Of a stretch of DNA of 64,000 nucleotides, positions 1 through 11,208 are shown in pieces. Within the stretch, counting starts at the first letter, position 1. The number at the start of each line of letters is the position of its first letter. Source of the stretch: Corythucha ciliata (lineage: Eukaryota > Arthropoda > Insecta > Hemiptera > Tingidae); assembly GCA_038030265.1 (NCBI GenBank), contig CM075938.1, positions 4,255,009 through 4,319,008 on the forward strand, read 5' to 3'. The notes under the pieces are model-generated. The model ran no database searches. It was not told where the DNA came from and worked only from the letters and a program-made list of their open reading frames with translations. The position numbers and the translations under genes are program-made.

Positions 1-154
1 CGAGAGAGATTGTGTGAGTGCGAGTGTGTAAGAGGGATAATAAATTTCGAAGAGATGCGTTACGATGACGAGACTAGAGAGGGAATCTGCGATCGTACAA
101 ATAACAGGATGACGAGGCCTATGAGCTGTTTAGCAGGTACTACTAGTCTTCCAA
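1..154. other. unassigned sequence at the left edge
   Basis: No coding potential or recognised RNA is seen. It borders the simple-repeat tail of the LINE that follows and could be the end of its 3' UTR or plain flanking DNA. Confidence 0.4.
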
Positions 155-2345
155 TCAAAAAAATAAATAAATAAATAAATCTATCACTATACAGAACAAT
201 GAAGTCAATGAAATATAACGTAAAACAATACAACAAATAAATAAATACATAAATAAGTAAATAAATAGAATGATTGTAATATAAATGAACCGAATAACCA
301 ATGAGATAAAGGAGCTCACTAACAAAGAACAAGAAAATTAAAAATGACTAGGCTGACTCTGCACTAAAATTGACTAGATGAAAGGGGACTAGAAGAGTTT
401 AAATTTAAACAAAGCATTCGTGTTGAAAACCGATACTCCGCTCATAAATCGAACCATTATTACAAATGTCGGACAAACCTATAAAGCTGCATTATGAGAC
501 TCTTGTAAATTAAGGAAAAGCTCGAAAACTTTGTTTTTAAAAACTGAAAAATCCCGAAGTGACCTTATATCCCGAGGGATGCTGTTCCACAACCTGACCG
601 AAGAACACACAAATGACTTGTCCGCCACAGCCGTTCTATGCGTTGGCATAACCAAGTCACCCGGGCAAGCTCTCGTTCTTCTCATACTGACGCGTCCTCG
701 GTTCATGAATAACTCCAAAAGATAAGATGGTTTGCGGATGTTAAATAGTTTATACAAAAAGCTTGCCTGCAAGTACCTACGACGGGACCGTACCCTCAGC
801 CACCTCAACCGCGTGTAAAACTCAGAAACGTGAGCAACGTAAGGAAGGTCGTACACAAATGTGACGCACGAGTTGAGTGCTCGTTCCAGCCTAGAATCCT
901 GCTCCGCACTTAACCCATTGAAGACAGCAGAGCAATAATCAAAATGCGGGAACACCAGGGACCGAACAAGCAACTTTCTGACTGCAATCGGTAAGGAATC
1001 TTTAATCGAAGAAAGCTGACCAAGAATCCGGAATACATTTCTACAAACGGATGAGACGTGCAAATCCCAGGAAAGACCCTGATCAAGAGTTACACCAAGG
1101 GTGGTCACGCTTGTTGCCCATGGAACCACACAGCCGTCCACCATCACACTGGGAATATCTCCCTCCGACAATGCCGACAAAAAATAACGAGTCCCGAACA
1201 AAATAGCCTGCGTCTTTTGTTATTTATAATAAGGTCATTACTTATCGCCCATTCAAGGACGGAAGCCACGTCAGTATTCAGCTTGCTAACAGCATCGTTA
1301 ATTAGATGGGGCTCAAAAGAATAGTATAGCTTCACATCGTCTGCGTACATGTGGTATTTCGAATGCCTAATATTTGAGGGCAGATCATACTCATACACCG
1401 AAAACAGAAGCGGCCCCAAAACCGACCCTTGCGGAACGCCACTCCCAACAGGCAAGAACGACGACAAGGAGCGATTCAAAGGGGAAATGACAGCCTGACT
1501 GCGATCAACCAAGTACGAAAGAAACCAAACGCACACACTTCGAGAGAGTCCAAGGTCAGCAAGCTTCATCAAAAGCTTACCATGGTTAACCCTGTCAAAA
1601 GCTCGACTAAAATCAAGCTGAACCAGCGCTGTCACCCTGTAATCGTCAATTGCCCCAACAACGTCAGACGTCATCTTCAGCAGAGCCGTTTGGGTTCCAT
1701 GGTGCGCACGAAAACCACTTTGATACTGGTCAATCACTCCCGCTGATTCCAGAAATTTAGACATTTGAACATAAACGCACTTTTCAAGAGCCTTCGCCAA
1801 GGAACAAAGTAACGAAATTGGGCGAAAATCCTCCATCAGGACAGCACCTCTCTTCTTCGTCAAGGGCAGAACCAAGGCAGCCCTCCACGACACCGGATAG
1901 ACAGACCGCTGAAGTGAGGCATTGAATATGTCTTCTAATGGCTCTAGAATACAAGGAAGGCAAAGTTTGATGTGGGACAGTTGCAAGCCGTCACTACCAC
2001 TGACATCTGAACTAACGGACATGACGGCATCCACGATCTCTTCTCGCGAAACGTAGTCAAAATAGAATTTGCGGTCGTCGTATGGGATAGTGTCAATCCT
2101 ACGTATGGTATCAGCCATGCAGTCAGTGGAATCCCCTCCAACAGATACGAAATACTCATTAAGAGCCTCCGTAGTACAGGGAAAAGCTCCTGCGTCGCTG
2201 GGAGCCTTGCTGCCCAAACCCAACGACCTAAGATGGCGCCAGGTTTCACGGGATCCCTCGGCCCCCCGGAACAAGTCACAGAAGTATCGATTTTTAGCCC
2301 TCCTGATCGCCCGGACGGACCCCCAAGTTGAGTTTCCTCCACTTT
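155..2345 (-). mobile_element. 5'-truncated Jockey/CR1-like non-LTR retrotransposon (LINE)
   Basis: On the minus strand the sequence runs from the linker before the reverse transcriptase domain, through the RT and the C-terminal region, into an AT-rich 3' UTR. The UTR ends in an ATTT microsatellite (plus strand AAAT units, about 161-181). The apurinic endonuclease domain that normally precedes RT is absent, so the copy is 5'-truncated near 2345. That is the usual outcome of incomplete target-primed reverse transcription. LINEs with short-repeat tails are typical of the Jockey/CR1 group. The exact clade cannot be fixed without a tree. Confidence 0.85.
479..2342 (-). pseudogene. LINE ORF2 fragment: reverse transcriptase and C-terminal region, frameshifted
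   Basis: Reading right to left, the product starts in the pre-RT linker. It then shows the RT blocks FRPISLL, QLDFSRAFDRVNH, GVPQGSVLGPLLF and the catalytic MYADDVKLYY (plus-strand position about 1335-1350). The reading frame breaks in an A-run near 1215-1225, where one base appears to be missing. It continues in the neighbouring frame (479-1201) with the C-terminal region ending RLWNSIPRDIRSLRDFSVFK, which is typical of Jockey/CR1/I LINE ends. A second frame change near 2270-2330 separates the linker. The enzyme would copy LINE RNA at a nicked target site, but this copy is dead: it is truncated, frameshifted and lacks endonuclease. Apart from the breaks the coding sequence is well preserved, so the insertion is not ancient. 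Confidence 0.88.
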
Positions 2346-3612
2346 AGCGGCACATAAGCGATTTTTTCAACATTTCAGCACTGTTCTGAAAATTAGCGTT
2401 TTCTTACGAAACCTATTTTCCTCAATAATTCCCGCAAAATATCAGGTTTTTCCGCATTTTTGCCACAAATCGCATTGTTTTGTTCACCATGCGCTATGAA
2501 TTAGCGATTTTTCACAGTCACAAATCAGCAGTATTTTACCTATATAGCCACAAATTAGCGCTTTTTCTCCAATTTTAGCCTCAAAGTTGCCTTCAGATGC
2601 GGCGAGTTGGCATATTTTCAATTTTTTATTTTTATGCAAATTGAAATTTTTCAGAATTTTTGCCACGAATTAGTGAATTTCCTGAATTTTACCCGCGAAT
2701 TGTCGCTTTTTCTTAATTTTAGCAGCGTAGTAGCGTTACTAATCCCTGAATTGGCGAGTTTTCTCAATTTTAGCCACAAATTGGCGTTTTTCGCAATTTT
2801 ATCTGAAAATCGGCTTTTTAGAATTTTTTTTTACACTTTAGCACCGCGCAATTTTTTGTTACTTTTAGCTATGGATCAGCGCTTCTTCTCAGTTCAAGCC
2901 GCAATCCGAGGTGGTTTTTAGCTTTTTGACTTATTATTTCTCAATAATAAGTCTTTGTAATCGTATCGCAAAACAAATTTTTTGACCCCCCCCTCAAAAT
3001 TTGTAGTTTTACGTTTCAAAGTGCGTAGAATCCAAATCTGCAATAAAAAAAAATGTCCGTCCGCCGTCCGGGCCATATCTTGCCCTAGGATTGCTCGAAA
3101 AAACTCGTTCTTTCGCACATAGACTCCATTTGGGGTCTAGTTGGTCCTAACGTCTGATCAGTTTGATCAAATAACTCCCTGGGGTTTTATGGGCCAAAAG
3201 CGGGTCCAAAATGGGGATTTCCAAAGGATTTGGGATCATAGGGGTGTGGGGTGTCGATTTTCATGTAATTTCAAGCCGGATTTGACTACATCGATGAATA
3301 ATAAACCCACAGTCGAAATAATAAGGCATTGTTCGATAATTCGCAGCGTTTTTAGTCATGAATTTGCAGTTTTTCTCAATTTTAGCCACTTTGCCTTCAG
3401 TAGGCACGAAGGCGAGAATTTAAGTTAGAAATGTTACCACAATTTTGTCCTCGAATTGGTGATTTTCCTTAAGTTTAGCCGCAAACTGGCACTTTTTCTC
3501 AATTATAGCAGCGCCGTAGCGCTTCTAGCCCGTGAATTCGCAAATTTTCTCAATCTTAGCCACGAATTGGCGTTTTCCGCAATTTTAGCCGCATATTAGC
3601 AATTTTTTCCAT
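2343..3612 (-). repeat. family-1 short-period repeat block, B polarity
   Basis: Degenerate monomers of about 30 bp with the plus-strand sense (C)GCGAATTAGCG ... TTTTTCTCAATTTTAGC, i.e. the reverse complement of the A-polarity core GCTAATTCGCGGCTAAAATT. Adjacent monomers differ a lot but keep the spacing. A non-array insert lies at about 3140-3310 and recurs next to the assembly gap at 51682-51790. Open frames here (for example 2607-2921) are by-products of the 30-bp period, which encodes a decapeptide like FLNFSHELAF over and over; they are not genes. Confidence 0.85.
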
Positions 3613-3660
3613 TTTATGTATTTAAGTTAGAAATGTTACCACAATTTTGTCCGCGAATCG
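3416..3660 (+). repeat. local direct duplication of about 40 bp, 202 bp apart
   Basis: The stretch beginning TTTAAGTTAGAAATGTTACC occurs at about 3419 and again at about 3621, followed by the same bases up to TTTTGTCC. This is a recent local duplication inside the B-polarity block. Confidence 0.7.
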
Positions 3661-3959
3661 GTAAGCACAGATATTCGTTAGTAATCTGACGATGGTCCGG
3701 GAGGGGCGCCGGTTTGGACACCCACCCACTGGGTCCGCGTGCGTCGAGGCTCCTACTATACATAATGTAGGACTTCAGGAATGTCCTTACAACACACCGG
3801 GTACCTGTCTGCGCCTTACACGCACTATTTAACAGTAAAACTGTCAATTGCGCACGAAAATTCAAGTTAGAAAGCTATTAAACGTGACACCACCCTAATT
3901 CACCATGTACCCATTTATACAGTTTATGTGTCACGTAGACAGTTTTTCGGTGCAGAAAG
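3661..3959. other. unassigned, moderately GC-rich spacer
   Basis: No gene or known repeat is recognised. It separates the family-1 block from the family-2 block. Confidence 0.4.
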
Positions 3960-4885
3960 TAATCAAATTAGGCATTTTAATGTGTTGAGTCGTCAGTTAC
4001 GCCATCTTCAAGGTGCAGCAAGGTGCAAACCAAAAGGCGCAAGTATTCAAACCTTTTTAAGGGTGTAAATAGCCAGTTTGCCTATTTCTTCGGATCAGCA
4101 AGTCAGATTAGGCATTTTAATAGCATGAAATCGTCATTTTAAGCAATATCCAAGGCGCAAATGATCCATTCGGCGTTTTTTAGGGCACAAATCGTCTACA
4201 GTATAGGCATTTTAAAGGCGCGAAGGTATCAGTTTGGCCATTTTAGAAGCACGAATGCTCCTCGTACGGCCATTTTTGGGGCGTGATTAGCCAGTCAAGC
4301 AATTTTTGGAGTTGTCACTATATCCAGTCCTTAATGTGCGTGTAACCAACGAGAGAAAGGTAGGGACGGCCTATGATCATTGCGCAAACTCCAGTGGTCA
4401 CTATATCGTTTTATCAAGGCGAGAATAGCCGTGTTGGCCGTTTTTTAGTGCCGACTGCACATAGCCATTTTGAAGACGCGAATCTTCATTATACACCATC
4501 TGCTGGAGCCTCCGTAGGGAGCAAATGAGTCAGTTTGACCCTATTTCTAGAGTGAAGCGTAAATTTCAAGTACAACTATGGCATTTTTTGGACGTAAATA
4601 GTCAGTTTTGCTATTTTTAGTGCAAGAATCGTCAATTTTGAAAACATGATGGCTCTATTTGGTAAATGTTTGAAGCGCGAATCGTCGGGTTTGCCATTTT
4701 CAGGACAGGAATCATCTGTTAAGGCTCTGTCAAAGCGCGAATCATCGGTTTAACTACTCATTCATAGGCCACATTTATGGAATCGTTGTTGTCAATTTCA
4801 GGGTGTGAATAGCCAGTTTGGCCATTTTTACGGTGCTAAGTGTCAGTATGGCTATTTTCAGGGTGTGAATAATAGTCAGTGCGTT
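3960..4885 (+). repeat. family-2 short-period repeat block (about 31-37 bp)
   Basis: Degenerate monomers with the recurring words GTGTGAATAGCCAGTTTGGC and CATTTTTAGGG, spaced 31-37 bp. The sequence differs from family 1, but length, degeneracy and array behaviour are similar. The same family appears in reverse orientation at 46560-47345. No coding potential. Confidence 0.7.
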
Positions 4886-4936
4886 TTTTTTTGTTTTTTT
4901 TTTTGTTTTAATGAGGGATATCACTAAGATCCCAAC

Positions 4937-5060
4937 CAGTAGCGTACTGAGATAGGGGCAAGGGGGGCGGACCTCCCCGGGGCTCCAGAAGAGCTTATAC
5001 GGAACAATGACGATTTTTAGGTTCTGTATTCATGGATGTAGGTTAGTAAAAAGGTTGGAA
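4937..5060 (+). repeat. conserved G/C-rich array head 1
   Basis: Begins CAGTAGCGTACTGAGATAGG, continues with GGGGGGCGGACC and CCCGGGGCTCC, an AGCTT word, and then a stretch TTCTGTATTCATGGATGTAG. The same order of words occurs at 18655-18780 (plus) and in reverse at 41505-41575. Family-1 repeats to the right of this head have A polarity. It is interpreted as the terminal segment of a mobile element that carries the arrays. Confidence 0.6.
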
Positions 5061-5279
5061 GGTTGACACGTGATTTGGCTCCTCTCTACGTATTTCAGTC
5101 TCTCCTAACGTTGCAATAAGGATATCAGCAAAGAGTGTGGGCTGAATACTCAATAAGTTCTCGAGAGCGCTTCTGGTGTCTCACATTTTAGAAAATTCGC
5201 GCCTTCTTGAGTAAAATTCGTGTCTAAAATGGAGTCCCCTGTTTCGCTAGGTCCTTAAGCGCATCGTCAATGTGCAATT

Positions 5280-8200
5280 TGCAGACGTGGCAAAAACTTG
5301 AAGAAAACGTTAATTTCGTGGCTAAAACATCGAGAAAGCACTGATTCGTGGTCTAGAATTGAAAAAAATCTCCATAATTAGCGCGGCCAAAACTGAGAAA
5401 ACTCCAATTTTCAGCTCAAATTCTGAAAAAGGGCAAATTCGCTGCTAAAAATGGGGAAAAAGGTTAAAAAGAAAACGTCAATTCATTGCTAAAGTTGAGA
5501 AAATTCGCTAGAAATCCTTCCGGAGGGGGCGATTCCGGCAGTCCACCTGCCTACTAAGAACCGGCTGGGGGACGGGTGTTGTAATGAATGCCCTTCGTAT
5601 TGCTGGAATTTCGCAAAAACTTGGCTAAAAACTGCCTCCCGGAGGGGCAGATCCACCTGCCCCCTCCCCCTCAGGGTACGCCACTGGGGCGAATTCATGG
5701 CTTAAATTAAACAACACCCCTGATTCAAGGCTAAAACTGTGAAGAAGCGTTAATCTATAGGTAAAAGTAAAACAAAATTGCTCACGCGGTGCTAAAATGT
5801 ACAAAAATGCTAATTTGTGGCTCGAAAAAATCAAAATTAGGAAAAAGGCTAATTTTTCAGCCTAAATTGTGAAAAAAAGCCAATTTGCTACTAAAAATGG
5901 GAAAAAACGCCAATTTGCAACTATAAATGTGAAAAACACCTGTTCGTGGTTAAAATTGAGAAAATTCGCTGCTAAAATTAAGAAAAAGCGCTAATTCAGG
6001 AAAAAATTGAGGAAAATCACCAATTCGCGGCCAAAATTTTGAATAATTCCAATTTGCATTCAATTTGGAAAATACGTCCATTCGTGGCTTCTGAAGGCAA
6101 TTTTGAGGTTAAAATTGAGAAAAAGCGCTAATTTATGGCTATTATAGGAAGAAAACCGCTGATTTACGACTGAGGAAAATCGCGAATTCCTATAGCTCAA
6201 ACCTCATCTTTGTGATTAAGCGGGTGATTCTGTAACTCGCAAAGTTTACGTGTCGTAACTCGGAAGGAGGGGGGAGAGGATGTACTCCGTTGTCTTGGTT
6301 TTTCCACGCATTTGTCAAGAATTTATTATTTTTTCTTCGAGACCTCACATTCTAGCGTGAAAATTCCACAATTTAATTCCCTAGGTATCGTAAAAACCAT
6401 GGCAACGAGGTACCTCCTCTCGCCATTCTTCCATTTTAGGTAACTTTAGTGCCAAAAAGTGAAAAAACCGCAATCAGGGGCCAAATCTAGAAAAAGCGTT
6501 AGGTAATTCGAGGAAAAAATTGGGGAAAACTCTAATTCGTGTCCTAAATGTAGAAAAATTGCTATGATTGGGTAGTTATTAATTAGGGAAAATTAGACAA
6601 TTCCCAGAAAATTTAGAAATCGGATAGCCACGGTCTCCGGAAGCAATTTCTCGGCTATATTAGGAAATAAACCGCTAATTTACGGTACAAAATCGCTCAT
6701 TCGCGGTTAAAATGGAGGAAAATCACTTATTCACGGCTAAAATTGAGACAAAAATAGCTAATTCACAGGTTAAATTGAGAAGGAGCGGTGAAGTGTAGAA
6801 AAAACGGTAATTTGCGGTTTAAAATAGAGAAAATGCCAAATCGCGGCTCTTTCTAAACGGTGATTTTATGTGGGGGGGCGCCGGTGAAAGGTTCGCCCGG
6901 GGGGCGCCAAATGTCAAAAAAGCAAGTTCACAGAAGGGAAAAAAAAAACAAAAAACGACTAAACGCCGATTCGTGGTTTGTGAAGGCAACCTACCGCGCC
7001 AAAAAATCAGAAAAACACCACTTCACTATTATATTGTAATAAATCGGGGCTAAAATTTAAAAAAAAAGCGTTAATACGCGGCTAAAAGTGAGAAAAACGC
7101 TAATTTATATAACGCTAAAACACTTATTACGGCACAAATGGAGAATTCGAATTTGAATGTAAGTTTGGGATAAAAATTCGTGAAAACGCCAATCTGCGGT
7201 TTTCTGGAGGCGAAATATCGCGCCTTAAGAAAGGAAACCTGCTAATTCGCAGCTAAAACTGGGAAAAGCCGATTCGTGGTTTCCGGAGGTAATTATCTCG
7301 TGGCTAAAATTCATAAAAAACACTTATTCATTACTATAAATGGAACAAATATCGCTAATTCATGGCTAAAATTGAAACAATGTGCAAATTCAAGGCTAAA
7401 TCGAGGAATAAGTGTTCGTTCACAACTAAAAATTTGAAAAAAAAAAACTTAATTCACGGGTAATTCGAGAAGAAGCGCTAATTTGCGGATCAAAACTGAG
7501 AAATGGCGACAAAGTCAATTTTAAATTCAGAAATAGCGGTAAAATTCGCGGCAGAAAGCAAAAAAAAAACTTGAATTCGCAGATAAAATTTAGGTAATCG
7601 CTAAAATTGAGAAAAAACGCTGAACCAAACCTATAGAATTGCGAAAAAAAAAAAACTTTAATTCGCGGCTAAAATTGGAAAAAGGCTTATTGCCCCCCCC
7701 CCTTCAAATTAAAATTTATGCGCTAATTCACAGCTAAGATGACGAGAAAGCGGGCATTGGCTGCCAAAATTGAGGAAAAGCGCTAAATTCACGTTTAATT
7801 CTTGAAAATAGCGCTACTTCGCAGCTAATAATGGTCAAAACCAATAATTAGTGGTAAATCTATTTCACGGCTAAAATTAGGAAAAACTGTAATGCATCGC
7901 TCATTTGTAGCTTGAATGGGTGGTTCAATTAAGGGCTCAAATTGGCAAAAAGCGTTAATTCGCGGGCCAGATAGAGGAGATGCGGTCATTCGGGGAAAAA
8001 ATTGTTATAAGAAGTGGAGAAGAATAAATTAATGGCTTAAATGTAGAAAAAGCGCTAATGCGCTGCTAAAAATTGATAAAAAAACGCCAACTCATGGATG
8101 CGTCTGATAAATCCGACTTATCCGCGCGGCTAAACCTGATAAAACCCGCTAATTCCCGGTTTAAAATTAGTATAGCGCTCAATCACAGTTAAATTGAGAA

Positions 8201-8870
8201 CTAAAACGGTAATTTCCAGCCAAAGTTAAGAAATTATGTGTGGCTTACATAGAGAAAAACGCTAATTCGGTGAAAAAGCGGTAGTCCGCACGGTTAAAAG
8301 TGACAAAAGCACTAATTCACTGCTAAAATTGATGCAAAATGCTAATTCTCGTATTCATTATTGATATAAAGTCCACTCGTTCGTGGGTAAAACTTGGAAA
8401 AAACGGCTAAATAAAAGCGCTCGAGAAGACGCGTTAATTCGCAGCAAAAATTGAGAAAAAGTGCTAATCTGGGTGGCTAAAGAGTGTAGAATAACGCCAT
8501 TTCTCTATACTTAAATGGTGAAAAAGCGCTAATGTTCTGCTAAAAATAGAGGGAAAACTCTTAATTTGCGGATACAAAAACCCAAATTCACGGCTAAACC
8601 TGAGAAAAACAGCTGATTCCCGGCTAAATTTGTGCTTAAGCGCTCGTTTGCAGCTAAAATTGAGAATATGCGTTCACTCGCGGCTAAATTTGACAAAATG
8701 CGCTTACGGTAAACCACGGATCAATCGATCGATATGAGGAAATTCGTGACAAAAATTTGGAAAATGTCAATTTTTTCGGTTCTTGGAGGGAAGTTTGTCA
8801 CCAAACTTGATAAAATTCGTAATTTTACGCAACGCAAAAATTATATTCCCCTTCCCGCCGCCAGGGAGGT
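5280..8870 (+). repeat. family-1 short-period repeat block, A polarity (large abrupt intron)
   Basis: About 3.6 kb of degenerate 28-31 bp monomers around the core GCTAATTCGCGGCTAAAATT with a GAGAAAAAGC link, all in the same orientation. GC-rich inserts occur at about 5513-5690 (ending TACGCCACTG at 5677-5686) and 6865-6915. If the abrupt BTB exon lies upstream of the window, this block is intronic. No exon is recognisable in it. Confidence 0.85.
5640..5690 (-). repeat. CAGTGGCGTA-type element terminus
   Basis: On the minus strand this reads CAGTGGCGTACCCTGAGGGG followed by a G-rich tract. Similar termini occur at 47571, 49191, 49941, 61661 and 63071. It is interpreted as the terminal sequence of a transposable element. 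Confidence 0.5.
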
Positions 8871-9134
8871 GTCCAAAATAATGAAAATATCGTGTTGTTA
8901 ACGTTTACCATCCTATTTAACTTCTAACTACAGGAGATTTAGCAACATCTCGTGTTGTGTGGAACATTGTTGATTGGTAGGGTGGGGGAGATCAGCTCCT
9001 GACGGTTTTGAGGTGCCTCCAATTCATTGAACTCCCAATCACGCTGATATTTTCTTGCTCTTAATGCACATTACATTTTATTGAACGGCGGGGATCTAAT
9101 TTGCTTTGCGTCTAATTTCTTTTTTCCTCGACAG
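8871..9134 (+). other. intron end before the first visible abrupt exon
   Basis: Non-repetitive AT-rich sequence ending in a pyrimidine-rich tract and CAG at 9132-9134, which is the 3' splice site of the exon at 9135. Confidence 0.6.
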
Positions 9135-9435
9135 GTTAAAGGATCCGACTCGTCCGTTCACGCTCAGTCAACCGGTGATGAAAGTAATTCATCCGACACG
9201 GCCGCGTCCGACAGAGACGGTCATTCGGAAAGGGGTGGTACCAATGACCGAGGGGGCGGTGGCGGCGGCGGCGGCGGACCGCACACATTGTCGGGCAACG
9301 GCCCGCACTCCATAGCTGATCTCATGACACCCAAATCCGAGCCGTCCGACTACAGTCCAGACCATCATAACAATTCACTTATGATGGATCCGACGCGCGC
9401 TTCAAACTTTTCGGCGGCTCTTCTCGGGCTTCAAG
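9135..9435 (+). CDS. ab: abrupt homologue, linker exon between BTB and zinc fingers
   Basis: This 301-bp internal exon enters in phase 0 after a pyrimidine tract and CAG, and leaves in phase 1 at CAAG|GTAGTT. It encodes a low-complexity linker: an acidic Ser/Asp-rich start, a run of nine glycines, then SIADLMTPKSEPSDYSPD and a Met/Asn-rich stretch ending in ALLGLQ. Linkers with MTPKSEPSDYSPD-type segments lie between the N-terminal BTB/POZ dimerisation domain and the C2H2 fingers in this protein family. No BTB exon is visible upstream in the window, so the gene continues to the left. Identification rests on the conserved downstream exons. Exon edges are by eye; a transcript would confirm them. 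Confidence 0.75.
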
Positions 9436-9536
9436 GTAGTTCGTATTTTTTTTTTTTTTTTTCCCCTGCGTTTCCTTTAAAAAAAATTGTCGTGGGCAGT
9501 ACTTCACTAGGGGGTTTTCGTGTTTTCTGTTCACAG

Positions 9537-9599
9537 GGCTTCCCGGATTATTACCCGGACCGTCAGGAATACACAATAGCGGACAAGACAACAGTTTTG
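9537..9599 (+). CDS. ab: abrupt homologue, 63-bp phase-1 exon that feeds the alternative ends
   Basis: After TTCACAG the exon reads, in the phase left by the previous one, LPGLLPGPSGIHNS followed by GQDNSF, and ends at TTTTG|GTGAGT, a near-consensus donor. Both ends are phase 1. The three downstream finger exons at 10046, 10973 and 11617 all accept phase 1, so this small exon is the branch point from which alternative C-termini can be chosen. The LPGLLPGPSG segment is strongly coding-like and is what ties the linker exon to the finger exons. Confidence 0.8.
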
Positions 9600-10045
9600 G
9601 TGAGTATTATTTTTCAATAATAATCGCATTTTGTCAGCAACAACAACAAAAAAAACAAACTTATGAAAATTAGTTCAATAAAAGGAGAGAAAAAATGGCT
9701 TGAACACTGTGGCTTCCATGAGATTCAATAAATTACGTCTCTTGTGCAAGTGGGATTCTCTCGCTCCATATATTATTTTCTATTTTACGTTTTAGTCTGT
9801 ATGATTTTATTTTAATTTAGGACACGGCTTTCTTAGATTATGTAATTAAGAAAACAAATCTATTTTATTTTTGCTTTACTTATTTTTCGTTTCTATACTT
9901 CTGTTACTTGCCCCCACTTCCTTTCTCTCTTTGTATTTTGCATAGACATCCTAAGTGGTATGGTGTATTTCGTTTAAAAAAAATATATAAGCAAACAGAA
10001 AAGTACCGAAATAGCAACAAAACTTTGGGCGGTGGGCCTTTGCAG
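9600..10045 (+). other. abrupt intron
   Basis: AT-rich intron between the GTGAGT donor at 9600 and the CTTTGCAG acceptor at 10045. No family-1 repeats and no other exon seen. Confidence 0.7.
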
Positions 10046-10401
10046 GGTTGAACGGTGGAGGTCCTTTATTCGGAGGCGACCGTCACACAACAACAACCAC
10101 CCCCGCAGCCGCCAGCATCAGTCCGTCTCTCAACAAGCCCGTCTGCCTCGAGTGCGGCAAAGAGTACAGCAACAACAGCAATTTGAAACAGCACATGGCG
10201 AACGTTCATTCGTCGCCACACCGGTGGGAGGTGTGTTACGTCTGTTCGAAAAGTTTTAAAACTCGTCAATACCTGCAAGTGCATTTATTAGCGACGCATG
10301 GAATTCGTCAAAGGAAATCGTACGCTATGTCGCCAGCGCCTGGTGGATTTCATAGCCTTGAATTGTATAACCCGGAAAACGCTGAATGTGAAAAAAAGTA
10401 G
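10046..10401 (+). CDS. ab: abrupt homologue, alternative terminal exon A with two C2H2 fingers
   Basis: Spliced from the phase-1 donor at 9599, this exon encodes a Thr/Ala-rich lead, then finger 1 (CLECGKEYSNNSNLKQHMANVH, given as two blocks: CLECGKEYSN and NSNLKQHMANVH; C-x2-C-x12-H-x4-H). Finger 2 is CYVCSKSFKT plus RQYLQVHLLATH, with the same spacing. It ends HGIRQRKS ... ECEKK and TAG at 10399-10401. A 3' end here would give an Abrupt-like protein whose DNA-contact residues differ from those of the canonical fingers at 11617. This is the strategy known for Broad, Tramtrack, Lola and Fruitless. No clear AATAAA follows closely, so the poly(A) site is uncertain. It could also be an exon of an undescribed nested transcript, but the matching phase argues for alternative splicing. 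Confidence 0.75.
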
Positions 10402-10972
10402 AAAGAGTTTTTTAATTAATTATTTTTTCTCTCATTTTCCTGTTTATTTTTCCGTACATTATGGACTCTTAGGACCAGTGCAAATTGAAATATTTGTATT
10501 TGTTGCAGATTAGAAAGATTATGTTTAAAAAATGTGGATTTGAAGACCCGGTAAGAGCTGAATCGTCGTTTGTTTTTATTGCTTCTTTCGTTTGTTTACG
10601 TTTTAATTCGATTCATCTCCTAAATGCTAAGTTTTTGTTTAGTTTTTAAATCATTTTCTTATGTGCCTTAAAAATATCTCTGAGCTCAGCAATTCTTTTC
10701 GCTCTCTTTCCGTTACACACCCCAATTGCACAGGGGATTTTATTAATTTTGTACAATCAAAGCCTTTTTTCCTTTTATTACGAATTGCCTATAAGTTTTT
10801 GTTTTTTTACCGATTCATTTGGAAGTTACCTGCTACTTTAGCGTTTTAAAGTTAATTGTGTAGAATAACTTCAATTTAAAAGTTCCTAGTCATGAAACAT
10901 TGACGTTTTTTATTAACTTTATTTCTCCCCTAAAAACAAACACAATTGTCAATGGTACGCGGATTCTTCCAG
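10402..10972 (+). other. intron / 3' UTR of isoform A, with a possible 42-bp microexon
   Basis: AT-rich sequence. At 10509-10550 a 42-bp stretch is bounded by TTGTTGCAG and GTAAGAG, which look like splice sites. In phase 1 it stops at once; in other phases it is open. Not called as an exon. Confidence 0.4.
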
Positions 10973-11208
10973 ATGAGCAATTCTACGATTGCCCACTGTG
11001 CGACGACAGTTTTAAAAGCCTACTGGCGATTCGCAACCACATCAATCAACACTACCCGAGGGACTCGCCCACGTGTCCAGTACCGTCGTGCTCTAAACTT
11101 TTCTCCCATCCGAACTCAGTGAGAAATCACATGAGGGAGAAACATTCGGAGATTTGGTTCAGAATGAAAAGTTTCAAATGGACTCACGTTGTTCCGCCTT
11201 ATGTTTAG
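10973..11208 (+). CDS. ab: abrupt homologue, alternative terminal exon B with two C2H2 fingers
   Basis: The acceptor TTCTTCCAG is followed by two bases that complete an Asp codon with the phase-1 G from 9599. The exon then encodes finger 1 (YDCPLCDDSF, then KSLLAIRNHINQH; C-x2-C-x12-H-x3-H). Finger 2 is atypical (CPVPSCSKLF, then SHPNSVRNHMREKH; C-x4-C-x12-H-x4-H). It ends in a basic/aromatic tail and TAG at 11206-11208. AATAAA signals at 11330-11335 and 11398-11403 fit a private poly(A) site. Together with exon A and the canonical exon it makes three mutually exclusive finger pairs. The finger sequence is distinct from both others, so target choice would differ. Confidence 0.8.

Noticed and set aside
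2607..2921. Repeat protein with FLNF units
   Set aside because: Product of the 30-bp monomer period being ten codons. Many such frames occur in all blocks and none is conserved in detail.
5280..8870. CRISPR-like regular 30-bp repeats
   Set aside because: Spacing is regular, but there are no constant repeats with unique spacers; the entire monomer is degenerate. The genome is eukaryotic and no cas genes are present.
9379..9591. Minus-strand frame opposite abrupt exons
   Set aside because: Shadow of the plus-strand coding exons; crosses two splice sites and a T-run.
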